Made by a program: the position numbers and the translations under genes. Under the pieces are notes generated by a model. The model was not told the DNA's origin. It did not search any database and worked only from the letters and a program-made list of their open reading frames with translations. From assembly GCA_026874595.1 (NCBI GenBank), contig CM049315.1:79440065-79504064 (forward strand): a stretch of 64,000 nt of DNA, read 5' to 3'. The stretch comes from Sipunculus nudus (taxonomy: Eukaryota; Annelida; Sipuncula; Golfingiida; Sipunculidae). Below are positions 11,822-23,617 of the stretch, piece after piece; positions within the stretch are counted from its first letter, which is position 1; every line of letters starts with the position of its first letter.

Positions 11822-13255
11822 CAAACTGCCTACCGACTAAGTACCCTACCCTACACTAACAAACTGCCTACCGACTAAGTACCCTACCCTAAAGAAACCT
11901 GCCTACTGACTAAGTACCCTACCGTAAATGGACCTGCCGACCAACTATGTAACCTACCCTGAAGGGACCTGCCTACCCACTAAGTACCCTACCCTAAAGG
12001 GACCTGCCTACCCACTGAGTACCCTAGCCTAAAGGGACCTGCCTACCCACTGAGTACCCTAGCCTAAAAGGACCTGCCTACCCACTAAGTACCCTACCCT
12101 AAAGGGACCTGCCTAGCCACTAAGTACCCTACCCTAAAGGGACCTGCCTACCCACCAAGTACCCTAGCCTAAAAGGACCTGCCTGCCGACTAAGTACCCT
12201 ACCCTAAAGGGACCTGCCTGCCGACTAATTACCCTACCCTTAAGAGACCTGCCTACCGACTAAGTACCCTACCCTAAAGGGACCTGCCTACCGACTAAGT
12301 ACCCTACCCTAAAGGGACCTGCCTACCGACTAAGTACCCTACCCTAAAGGGACCTGCCTACCGACTAAGTACGCTACCCTAAAGGGACCTGCCTACCGAC
12401 TAAGTACGCTACCCTAAAGGGACCTGCCTACCGACTAAGTACCCTACCCTAAAGGGACCTGCCTACCGACTAAGTACCCTACCCTAAAGGGACCTGCCTA
12501 CCGACTAAGTACCCTACCCTAAAGGGACCTGCCTACCGACTAAGTACGCTACCCTAAAGGGACCTGCCTATCGACTAAGTACGCTACCCTAAAGGGACCT
12601 GCCTACCGACTAAGTACGCTACCCTAAAGGGACCTGCCCACCGACTAAGTACGCTACCCTAAAGGGACCTGCCTACCCACTAAGTACCCTGCCCTAAAGG
12701 GACCTGCCTACCCACTAAGTACCCTGCCCTAAAGGGACCTGCCTACCCACTAAGTACCCTGCCTTAGAGGGACCTGCTTACCCACTAAGTACCCTACCCT
12801 AAAGGGACCTGCCTACCCACTAAGTACCCTGCCTTAGAGGGACCTGCCTACCCACTAAGTACCCTACTCTAAAGGGACCTGCCTACCCACTAAGTACCCT
12901 ACCCTAAAGTGACCTGCCTACCCACTAAGTACCCTAACCTAAAGTGACCTGCCTACCTACTAAGTACCCTACCCTAAAGGGACCTGCCTACAGACTAAGT
13001 ACCCTGCCTTAGAGGACCTGCCTACCCACTAAGTACCCTACCCTAAAGGGACCTGCCTGCCGACTAAGTACCCTACCCTAAAGGGACCTGCCTGCCGACT
13101 AAATACCCTACCCTTAAGAGACCTGCCTACCGACTAAGTACCCTACCCTAAAGGGACCTGCCTACAGACTAAGTAACCTACCCTGGGGAACCTGCCTACC
13201 GACTAAGTACCCTACCCTAAAGGGACCTGCCTAACAACTAAGTAACCTATACTAA
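11812..13255 (+). repeat. 35-bp minisatellite, block 4
   Basis: About 41 units. The distance from core 3 to core 4 (3,585 bp) exceeds that from core 2 to core 3 (3,375 bp) by 210 bp, exactly six units. The extra units fall around 12,361-12,570, where the GTACGC variant cluster is partly duplicated. Confidence 0.95.
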
Positions 13256-15395
13256 TGACCTCCCTGACTGCTTACCTTTTTATGGAGAGGGGTACAGTCC
13301 GCTGGTGCATATTTTGTCAGGAACTCTTGTTTAGGTAATTGCCAACTGTCCATAAATCCAGAATGATTGTTGATAGGAACTCAAGTCTTGGTTTTCTCTG
13401 AAAAATGGGTAAGCAAATTTATTAGAAACTACAATTGGTTGGACAAGATCCTAAGAGGGCCCCACATATACTAAAATGTAAACCATTTATGATTTTTATA
13501 TCGATATTAACCACCCCAGTAAATTGATGATAAAAACTCCATAATAAAAATGTGTATTTCTAACGATCTTTTTTTTTTCACATATGACAACTTATAAACA
13601 TTTACGCAGGCATTATTTATTTTATTGAACAATTTTCACACAACACATGCGTATGGTTGCAAATGGTAATAAATCACAAAAAAATACTAGCAGTAAATGT
13701 TCAACACTAGAAATGATTGCATATGGTAGTTAATAAACAAAAATATGAGTAGCAAATGATCAACATTTGCATTTGGTTACATATGGTATTGAATTACTAA
13801 AGATATTGTACTAAATCACCATAGGCATATCTAGCAAATATGTAAATTAACCAGTAAAATTGACAAAAAAAAGTTGTCTATAACTAAAATATCAGTATTT
13901 ATAACAATCTTTATCACAAAAGAAAATGTATAAACAGGTATTTTCATCAGAATTTTTAGTTTCATCTAGCATATTCCACAGAAAACTTTCAATGGTTTCA
14001 AATGATATTAAATCACTCAAGATATGGTACTAGATCACCAAAGACATGAGTCGCAAATGGTCGTTACAGTTCATCTAGACTCTACCAAACCCTTCAAAAT
14101 CTTCGTCGTCTGACTGCAGGAATATTTGCATGATATCCTCTGTCCTCTGCTCGACTTCGTATGTAAAAAAAATTTATCCTCATCGTCATCATCAGAGCAA
14201 CAGTGCTTGAATGATTAGATTATTATGTTGCTATCAATTTTGTGCGTCCCATGCGGCCTTGATCTGTTTCTGTTTGTGAAAATGTTTGCAACAGAAAATC
14301 TCTGATCCTGGACAGGCCGCCATATAGTACTTTGGGTGGGTCTGTTATTTGACAGGGATGGCACCAATCATCTTTTTCAATTTGAGAAAGAACAAGCATG
14401 TTCTTGTTGGGATATCCAGTGTGAAATAAAATCACCGATTTTGCTCTGGCAGTCATATTGCATTTCCACCAGGTCTGTAATTCGATAGGTCTGAAGCCCT
14501 CATAGGTACCAATCATACTGTGAATATGATGAAGATCAAGCATCTTCTTATTGAGATATAGCACACAACAACAAAAATCACCGATTGTGCTCTGGCAGCC
14601 ATATAGCAATTCCGACAAGTCTGTAATTCTGCAGGTCTGGAGCCCTGTTAGGTACCAACCATCCCAATGAATATGAGAAAGATCTAGCACGTTCTTATAA
14701 AGATATTTCGTGCCAAATAAAACCTGAATACCCAGAGAGGGTGTCATTCGATATGTCTGGAGCCCTTATAGGTACCAAACATCCCTGTGGATATGAGAAA
14801 AATCAAGCATGTTCTTTATAAGATATCGAAGGTGTAAGAAAATCACCAGTGACCAAATTGGAATACATACAGGTTTGTAATTCGAAATGTCAAGATTCCT
14901 CATAGCTGCAAAACATCCCTGTGAATATTAGAATGATCAAGCTTGTTTTAGTTGAGATATCATGCATGAAGAAAATCATCCATTGTGCTCTGTGAGCAAA
15001 TATTGGAATACCAACCGGTCTGCAATTAAATAGATGGACTATTCAGAAAACAAGACCAAGTCAAATTTGTATTGAGGAAACTTAAGTAAATATACAATGA
15101 GAGTGAAAGGAATAGGTATACCATACATTATCATTTCAGTCGGAAGTGTTTAATTTTTTTAATATCCATTGCCCAGGGCAAATCCACCTGGCACACAACA
15201 GGTTGGAATGATGCACTGCCTGCACCAAAACAGTTGAGGTCATACGCCCCCAGGAACGTGTATTCAGCGACCTGGAAAAAAAGAAAATGATGTAGGTATA
15301 GACTTGTCAGACAAATTATCTCACAAGTCAAAACTTACATCATTATGTAAGCAGACAGGTTTCTTTCTACCTGTAGTCTGACTACCCTATACAAA
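13256..15395. repeat. 2.1-kb core, copy 4 (most diverged)
   Basis: Left flank CCTATACTAA (13246-13255), right flank CCTATACAAA (15386-15395). It has the same plan as the other cores with more private changes, including a short deletion near 14,850 that removes TTGTTCACTGGTGG. It carries the longest continuous minus-strand frame in the 145-bp repeats (14223-14747, 174 codons), but this breaks differently in each copy. Confidence 0.92.
15131..15383 (-). pseudogene. two-exon gene-like fragment, core copy 4
   Basis: Exon 1 is 15383-15339, the intron 15338-15272 (67 nt) and exon 2 15271-15131, ending in TGA. Against copy 1, I count 2 differences in the 141-nt exon 2 (one synonymous CTG/TTG leucine, one W to C), 2 in the 45-nt exon 1 and about 8 in the 67-nt intron. 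The GTAAGT donor is kept, and the acceptor tract has become even more T-rich (CATTTTCTTTTTTTCCAG). The intron itself is open in this copy, so a read-through frame also exists. Confidence 0.45.
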
Positions 15396-16095
15396 CAACC
15401 AGCCTACCCACTAAGTACCCTACCCTATACTAACAAACTGCCTACCGACTCAGTACCCTACCCTAAAGGGACCTGACTACCCACTATGTACCCTAGCCTA
15501 AAAGGACCTGCCTACCGACTAAGTACCCTAGCGAAAAGGGACCTGTCTACCGACTAAGTATCCTAGCCTAAAAGGACCTGTCTACCGACTAAGTACCCTA
15601 CCCTAAAGGGACCTGCCTACCAACTAAGTACTCTAGCCTAAAAGACCTACCTACCGACTACATACCCTACCCTAAATAGACCTGCCTACCGGCTAAGTAC
15701 CCTTCCCTTAAGAGACCTGCCTACCGACTAAGTACCCTACCCTAAAGGGACCTGCCTACTGACTAAGTACCCTACCCTAAAGGGACCTCCCTACCGACTA
15801 AGTACCCTACCCTAAAGGGACCTGCCTACCGCCTAAGTACCCTATCCTAAAGGGACCTACCTACCAACTAAGTACCCTAGCCTAAAAGACCTACCTACCG
15901 ACTAAGTACCCTACCCTAAAGAGACCTATCTACAGTCTAACTACCCTAGCCTAAGAGGACCTGCCTACCATTTACGTACACTAGCCTAAATGGACCTGCC
16001 TACCGACTAAATACCCTACCCTATAGGGACCTGCCTACCGACTAGGTACCCTAGCCCAAAGGGACCTGCCTACCGACTAAGTACCCTATCTTAAT

Positions 16096-16152
16096 GTTCC
16101 TCAAGGGTAGGGTACTTAGCTGGTTGGCAGGTCCTTTAAGGTAGGGTAGTGC
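16096..16152 (-). repeat. inverted minisatellite patch 2
   Basis: AAGGGTAGGGTACTTAGC then GGTTGGCAGGTCC is a 35-bp unit in reverse. It is followed by CTGCCGACGAAGTACC and a CTTAGAGGACGAGCC variant, as at 1968. Confidence 0.85.
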
Positions 16153-16455
16153 CTGCCGACGAAGTACCCTACCTTAGAGGACGAGCCTACCGACTAAGTT
16201 CCTTACCCTAGAAGACCTGCCTACCCACTAAGTACCCTAGCCTAAAGGGACCTGCCTATCCACTAAGTACCCTAGTAAAGGGACCTGCCTACCCACTAAG
16301 TACCCTAGCCTAAAGGGACCTGCATACCCACTAAATACCCTAGCCTAAATGGACCTGCCTACCGACTAAGTACCCTACGTTAAAGGTACCTGCTTACCGA
16401 CTAAGTACCCTAGCCTAAAGGGACCTGCCTACCGACTAAGTACCCTATCTTAAAG

Positions 16456-16510
16456 TTCCTCCAGGGTAGGGTACTTAGCTGGTTGGCAGGTCCTTTAGGG
16501 TAGGGTACTG
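16456..16510 (-). repeat. inverted minisatellite patch 3
   Basis: Nearly the same as the patch at 1968 (TTCCTCCAGGGTAGGG onward), about 360 bp after patch 2. The shared context shows all three derive from one inversion that was then copied. Confidence 0.85.
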
Positions 16511-17406
16511 CCTGCCGACGAAGTACCCTACCTTAGAGGACCAGCCTACCGACTTAGTTCCTTACCCTAGAGGACCTGCCTACCCACTAAGTTCCCTACC
16601 CTAAAGAGACCTGCCTACCGACTAAGTACCCTACCCTAAAAGGACCTGCCTACCGACTAAGTACCCTCCCCTTAAGGGACCTGCCTACTGACTAAGTACC
16701 CTACCCTAAAGGGACCTGCCTACCAACTAAGTACCCTAGCGAAAAGGGACCTGTCTACCGACTAAGTATCCTAGCCTAAAAGGACCTGTCTACCGACTAA
16801 GTACCCTACCCTAAAGGGACCTGCCTACCAACTAAGTACCCTAGCCTAAAAGACCTACCTACCGACTACGTACCCTACCCTAAATAGACCTGCCTACCGG
16901 CTAAGTACCCTTCCCTTAAGAGACCTGCCTACCGACTAAGTACCCTACCCTAAAGGGACCTGCCTACCGACTAAGTACCCTACCCTAAAGGGACCTGCCT
17001 ACCGACTAAGTACGCTACCCTAAAGGGACCTGCCTATCGACTAAGTACGCTACCCTAAAGGGACCTGCCTACCGACTAAGTACCCTACCCTAAAGGGACC
17101 TGCCTACCGACTAAGTACCCTACCCTAAATGGACCTGCCTACCGGCTAAGCACCCTAGCCGAAAAGAACCTGTCTACCGCCTAAGTCCCCTAGCCTAAAA
17201 GAACTTGCCTACCTGCCTACCGACAATTCCCAGTCCCGAACTCTCCAGTATAAGTTCCATTCCAGAACTATCCGGTACAAGTCCCATTCCAGGACAGTCT
17301 AGTACAAGTCCCAGTCCAGGACAGTCAAATAGAAGTCAAAGGAACCCCGAGTTCAAGTTTGAATCCAGGAGCCTCTAGAACAAGTGTGAGTTCAGGACCT
17401 TACAAT

Positions 17407-20400
17407 GCCGGTTTTTTCTTTGTAATACACTGTTAGTGGATCGCATCTTCTTCTTTAAGAGTTTTTACTTTTCTATAGGATCCGAGATGGACTGAGCCTG
17501 AATTAACGAGTCCTTTTCGCCCGAGTCCAAGTAAAGTCCGAGTCCAGGACCCTCCAGCACAAGTCACAGTCCAGGACCCTAGAGTACAAATCCTTGTCCA
17601 GGATCGTCCAGTATAAGTATAATTCCCATACCCTTGAATACAAGTCCTAGTCAAAGATGCTCCAGTACAAATCCAAGTCCTGTTGAGGCCTTAGTCCATT
17701 TCTCAAGAGTATAATTCCCAGTCCCGGACTCTCCAGTACAATTCCCAGTCCGGGACCATCCAGTACAAGTCAAAGAACCTCGAGTACAATTCTCGGTCCA
17801 GGACCGTCGAATCCAAGAACAAGACCAGGACGCTCCAGTTCAAGTCCGAGTCCAGGACCCTCCGGTACAAGTCCCAGTCCATTTCTAAAGGGTACGCGTC
17901 GCAACGCGGACCCTGCAGTAAAGTTCCAGCCCAGAATCCTCCAGTACAAGTCCAAGTCCGGGTTACTTTAGTAAAATTCCTTTAGTACTATTCCAATTGT
18001 TCAGGAACCTCCAGTACAAGTCTAAGTCTACGACCCTAAAGTATATGTCCCTTTCCAGGACATCTAGTACAAATCTGAGTCCAGGACCCTCCAGTACAAA
18101 TCTCAGTTCAGATCCCTCCAGTAGTAGTCTCAGTCCAGGACCAGCGAGTATAATTCCCGGTTATGGGAACTATTAGTGAAATTCCAAGTCCAGGATCATC
18201 CAGTACAACTCTCAGTCCAGAACCCTCCAGTGGAAGTCCCAGTATAGGAACATCGAGTACAATTCCCAGTCCCGAACCCTCCAGTATAAGTTCCATTCCA
18301 GAACTATCCGGTACAAGTCCCATTCCAGGACAGTCTAGTACAAGTCCCAGTCCAGCAGCCCCAAATCGAAGTCCAAGTCCAGGACCCCCTCGTACAAGTT
18401 TGAATCCAGGAGCCTCTAGAACAAGTGTGAGTTCAGGACCTTACAATGCCGGTTTTTTCTTTGTAATACACTGTCAGTGGATCGCATCTTCTTCTTTAAG
18501 AGTTTTTACTTTTCTATAGGACTCGAGATGGACTGAGCCTGAATTAACGAGTCCTTTTCTGCCCGAGTTCGAGTACAAGTCCGAGTCCAGAACCCTTCTG
18601 TACAAGTCCCAGTCCAGGTAACTCCAATACAAGTGCTAGACCAGGACCCCCAAATACGATTCCTAGTCCAGGAACCTCCAGTACAAGTCCGAGCGTATGA
18701 CCCTGCAATCCAAGGTTAAGTCCAGGACCCTAGAGTACAAATCCTTGTCCAGGATCGTCCAGTATAAGTATGATTCCCATACCCTTGAATACAAGTCCTA
18801 GTCAAAGATGCTCCAGTACAAATCCGAGTCCTGTAGAGGTCCTAGAACATGTCTCAAGAGTACAAGTCCCAGTCCCGGACTCTCCAGTACAATACCCAGT
18901 CCGGGACCATCCAGTACAAGTCAAGGAACCTCGAGTACAATTGTCAGTCCAGGACCCTCGAATCCAAGAACAACACCAGGACGCTCCAGTTCAAGTCCGA
19001 GTCCAGGACCCTACAATACAAGTCCAAGTCCAGGAGCATCCAATACCATTCTCAGTCCAGGACCCTCCAGTCGAAGTCCAGTCCAGGAGCATCCAGTACA
19101 ATCCCCAGTCCCGGATCCTCCAGTACAAGCTCCAGTACAACACCAGTAACCTCTAGTCCAAGACCCTTCAGTACAGGGTACTTCCAGTACAAGTCTGAGT
19201 CCAGGATCTTCGAGTTTACGTCCCAGTCATGCACACTCCAGTACAAGTGCTAGTCCAGGACCCTCCAGCACAAGTCCGAGTCTAGGACCGTCGAGTAAAA
19301 ATTCCGAAGTCTGGTTACTCCAGTACAATTCTTAGTCCAAGACATTAGTCAAGGACACCAGTCAAAATCCAGTCCAGGACCATCCAGTAAAATCCGAAGA
19401 ACCGGACCCTCCAGTACAAGTTCCATTAAAGGACCTTCCAGTACAAATCTCAGTCCAATAAAAGTTCCAGTCCAGTTCTGAAGAGTACAAGTCCCAACCT
19501 CCAGTACAAGTTCCAGTCCGAATCCCTCCAGTACAAGTCCCAGTCCATTTCTAAAGGGTACGATTCGCAACGCGGACCCTCCAGTACAAGTTCCAGCCCA
19601 GAATCCTCCAGTACAAGTCCGGGTTACTTTAGTAAAATTCCTTTAGTACTATTCCAATTGTTCAGGAACCTCCAGTACAAGTCTAAGTCTACGACCCTCA
19701 AGTATATGTCCCTTTCCAGGACATCTAGTACAAATCTGAGTCCAGGACCCTCCAGTACAAGTTCGAGTCAGGCACCCTCCAGTACAAATCTCAGTTCAGA
19801 TCCCTCCAGTAGTAGTCTCATTCCAGGACCAGCGAGTATAATTCCCGGTCCGGGACCCTATAGTAAAATTCCAAGTCCAGGATCATCCAGTACAACTCTC
19901 AGTCCAGAACCCTCCAGTGGAAGTCCCAGTATAGGAACATCGAGTACAATTCCCAGTCCCGAACCCTCCAGTATAAGTTCCATTCCAGAACTATCCGGTA
20001 CAAGTCCCATTCCAGGACAGTCTAGTACAAGTCCCAGTCCAGGACCCTCGAATTCAAGTCCAAGGACCCCCGAGTACAAGTTTGAATCTAGGAGCCTCTA
20101 GAACAAGTGTGAGTTCAGGACCTTACAATGCCGGTTTTTTCTTTGTAATACACTGTTTGTGGATCGCATCTTCTTCTTTAAGAGTTTTTACTTTTCTAAA
20201 GGACTCGGGATGGACTGAGCCTGAATTAACGAGTCCTTTTCGCCCGAGTCCGAGTAAAGTCCGAGTCCAGGACCCTCCAGCACAAGTCCCAGTCCAGGAC
20301 CCTAGAGTACAAATCCTTGTCCAGGACCGTCCAGTACAAGTATGATTCCCATACCCTTGAATACAAGTCCTAGTCAAAGATGCTCCAGTACAAATCCGAG

Positions 20401-23400
20401 TCCTGTACAGGTCCTAGTCCATGTCTCAAGAGTACAAGTGCCAGTCCCGGACTCTCCAGTACAATTCCCAGTCCGGGACCATCCAGTACAAGTCAAGGAA
20501 CCTCGAGTACAATTCTCAGTCCAGGACCCTCGAATCCAAGAACAAGACCAGGACGCTCCAGTACAAGTCCGAGTCCAGGACCCTACAGTACAAGTCCAAA
20601 TCCATGAGCATCCAATACCATTCTCAGTCCAGGACCCTTCAGTCGAAGTCCAGTCCAGGACCATCCAGTACAATCCCCAGTCCCGGACCCTCCAGTACAA
20701 GCTCCAGTACAACTCCAGTAACCTCTAGTCCAAGACCCTTCAGTACAGGGTACTTCCAGTGCAAGTCTGAGTCCAGGATCTTCGAGTTTACGTCCATGTC
20801 ATGCACACTCCAGTACAAGTGCTAGTCCAGGACCCTCCAGCACAAGTCCGAGTCTGGGACCGTCGAGTAAAAATTCGTAGGCCTGGTTACTCCAGTACAA
20901 TTCTTAGTCCAAGACCTTAGTCAAGGACACCCGTCAAAATCCAGTCCAGGACCATCCAGTAAAATCCTAAGAACCGGACCCTCCAGTACAAGTTCCATTA
21001 AAGGACCTTCCAGTACAAATCTCAGTCCAGTACAAGTTCCAGTCCAGTTCTGAAGAGTACAAGTCCCAACCTCCAGTACAAGTTCCAGTCCGAATCCCTC
21101 CAGTACAAGTCCCAGTCCATTTCGAAAGGGTACGAGTCGCAACGCGGACCCTCCAGTACAAGTTCCAGCCCAGAATCCTCCAGTACAAGTCCAAGTCCGG
21201 GTTACTTTAGTAAAATTCCTTTAGTACTATTCCAATTGTTCAGGAACCTCCAGTACAAGTCTAAGTCTACGACCCTCAAGTATATGTCCCTTTCCAGGAC
21301 ATCTAGTACAAATCTGAGTCCAGGACCCTCCAGTACAAGTTCGAGTCAGGCACCCTCCAGTACAAATCTAAGTTCAGATCCGTCCAGTAGTAGTCTCATT
21401 CCAGGACCAGCGAGTATAATTCCCGGTCCGGGACCCTATAGTAAAATTCCAAGTCCAGGATCATCCAGTACAACTCTCAGTCCAGAACCCTCCAGTGGAA
21501 GTCCCAGTATAGGAACATCGAGTACAATTCCCAGTCCCGAACCCTCCAGTATAAGTTCCATTCCAGAACTATCCGGTACAAGTCCCATTATAGGACAGTC
21601 TAGTACAAGTCCCAGTCCAGGACCCTCGAATAGAAGTCCAAGGACCCCTCGTACAAGTTTGAATCCAGGAGCCTCTAGAACAAGTGTGAGTTCAGGCCCT
21701 TACAATGCCGGTTTTTTTCTTTGTAATACAGAGTTAGTGGATCGCATCTTCTTCTTTAAGATTTTTTACTTTTCTATAGGACTCGAGATGGACTGAGCCT
21801 GAATTAACGAGTCCTTTTCGCCCGAGTCCGAGTAAAGTCGGAGTCCAGGACCCTCCAGCACAAGTCCCAGTCCAGGACCCTAGAGTACAAATCCTTGTCC
21901 AGGATCGTCCAGTATAAGTATGATTCCCATACCCTTGAATACAAGTCCTAGTCAAAGATGCTCCAGTACATATCCGAGTCCTGTACAGGTCCTAGACCAT
22001 GTCTCAAGAGTACAAGTCCCAGTCCCGTACTCTCCAGTACAATACCCAGTCCGGGACCATCCAGTACAAGTCAAGGAACCTCGAGTACAATTGTCAGTCC
22101 AGGACCCTCGAATCCAAGAACAACACCAGGACGCTCCAGTTCAAGTCCGAGTCCAGGACCCTACAGTACAAGTCCAAGTATATGAGCATCCAATACCATT
22201 TAGTCCAGGACCCTCCAGTCGAAGTCCAGTCCAGGAGCATCCAGTACAATCCCCAGTCCCGGATCCTCCAGTACAAGCTCCAGTACAACTCCAGTAACCT
22301 CTAGTCCAAGACCCTTCAGTACAGGGTACTTCCAGTACAAGTCTGAGTCCAGGATCTTCGAGTTTACGTCCCAGTCATGCACACTCCAATACAAGTGCTA
22401 GTCCAGGACCCTCCAGCACAAGTCCGAGTCTAGGACCGTCGAGTAAAAATTCCTAGGCCTGGTTACTCCAGTACAATTCTTAGTCCAAGACCTTAGTCAA
22501 GGACACCAGTCAAAATCCAGTCCAGGACCATCCAGTAAAATCCCCAGAACCGGACCCTCCAGTATAAGTTCCATTAAAGGACCTTCCAGTACAAATCTCA
22601 GTCCAGTACAAGTTCCAGTCCAGTTCTGAAGAGTACAAGTCCCAACCTCCAGTACAAGTTCCAGTCCGAAACCCTCCAGTATATTTCTAAAGGGTGCGAG
22701 TCCCAACGCGGACCCTCCAGTACAAGTTCCAGCCCAGAATCCTCCAGTACAAGTCCAAGTCCGGGTTACTTTAGTAAAATTCCTTTAGTACTATTCCAAT
22801 TGTTCAGGACCCTCCAGTACAAGTTCGAGTCAGGCACCCTCCAGTACAAATCTCAGTCAAGAACCCTCCAGTAGAAGTCTCAGTCCAGGACCATCGAGTA
22901 TAATTCCCGGTCCGGGACCCTATAGTAAAATTCCAAGTCCAGGATCATCCAGTACAACTCTCAGTCCAGAACCCTCCAGTGGAAGTCCCAGTATAGGAAC
23001 ATCGAGTACAATTCCCAGTCCCAAATCCTCCAGTATAAGTTCCATTCCAGAACTATCCGGTACAAGTCCCATTATAGGACAGTCTAGTACAAGTCCCAGT
23101 CCAGCACCCTCGAATAGAAGTCCAGGTCCAGGACCCCCGAGTACAAGTTTGAATCCAGGAGCCTCTTGAACAAGTGTGAGTCAGGACCTTACAATGCTGG
23201 TTTTTTCTTTGTAATACACTGTTAGTGGATCGCATATGTATAACAGTCTTCTTTAAGAGCTTTTACTTTTCTATAGGACTCGAGATGGACTGAGCCTGAA
23301 TTATCGAGTCCTTTTCGCCCGAGTAAAGTCCGAGTCCAGGACCCTCCAGTACAAATCTTAGTCCGGGACCATCCAGGACAAATCCCAGTCGAGGACCCTC

Positions 23401-23617
23401 CAGTACAAGTCCCGATTTAGGACCTTCAGTGCAAGACTAAGTCAGGGACCTTCGTTTGAATCCGGGAGCCTCTAGAACAAGTTTGAGTTCAGGACCTTAC
23501 GTCGGTTTTTTTCTTTGTAATACACTGTTAGTGGATCGCATATGTATAACAGTCTTCTTTAAGAGTTTTTAGGACTCGAGATGGACTGAGCTTGAATTAT
23601 CGAGTCCATTTCCCCCG
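17407..23617 (+). repeat. 1.5-1.7-kb higher-order repeat of the 27-bp family
   Basis: A non-27-bp spacer of about 120 bp marks each unit. It starts GCCGGTTTTTTCTTTG, contains GTGGATCGCAT and CTTTTCTATAGGA, and ends with AACGAGTCCTTTTCGCCC. Copies start at 17407, 18448, 20130, 21707, 23197 and 23501, at intervals of 1041, 1682, 1577, 1490 and 304 bp. Other landmarks repeat in phase, such as GCAACGCGGACCCT near 17,893, 19,567 and 21,138 (CCAACGCGG near 22,694). The last two spacers share an ATGTATAACAGTC insertion, so they arose together. Confidence 0.88.

Larger units (their letters stand above)
15386..17223 (+). repeat. 35-bp minisatellite, block 5
   Basis: About 52 units after the last core. 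It resembles block 1 rather than blocks 2-4: it shares the CTATCTACAGTCTAA and CATTTACGTACACTAGCC variants (near 15,930-15,980) and inverted patches with the same neighbours. An internal repeat of a CTAGCGAAAAGGG to TTCCCTTAAGAG run is seen at about 15,528 and 16,737. It ends sharply at about 17,223. Confidence 0.95.

Noticed and set aside
14223-14747. 174-codon minus frame
   Set aside because: It runs through decayed 145-bp tandem repeats and is broken differently in the other three cores. No motif or start context was seen.
21236-21796. 186-codon plus frame as a real mucin-like gene
   Set aside because: It is the longest run in a 27-bp (nine-codon) minisatellite that is open in several frames on both strands. 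It has no promoter, signal peptide or exon evidence.
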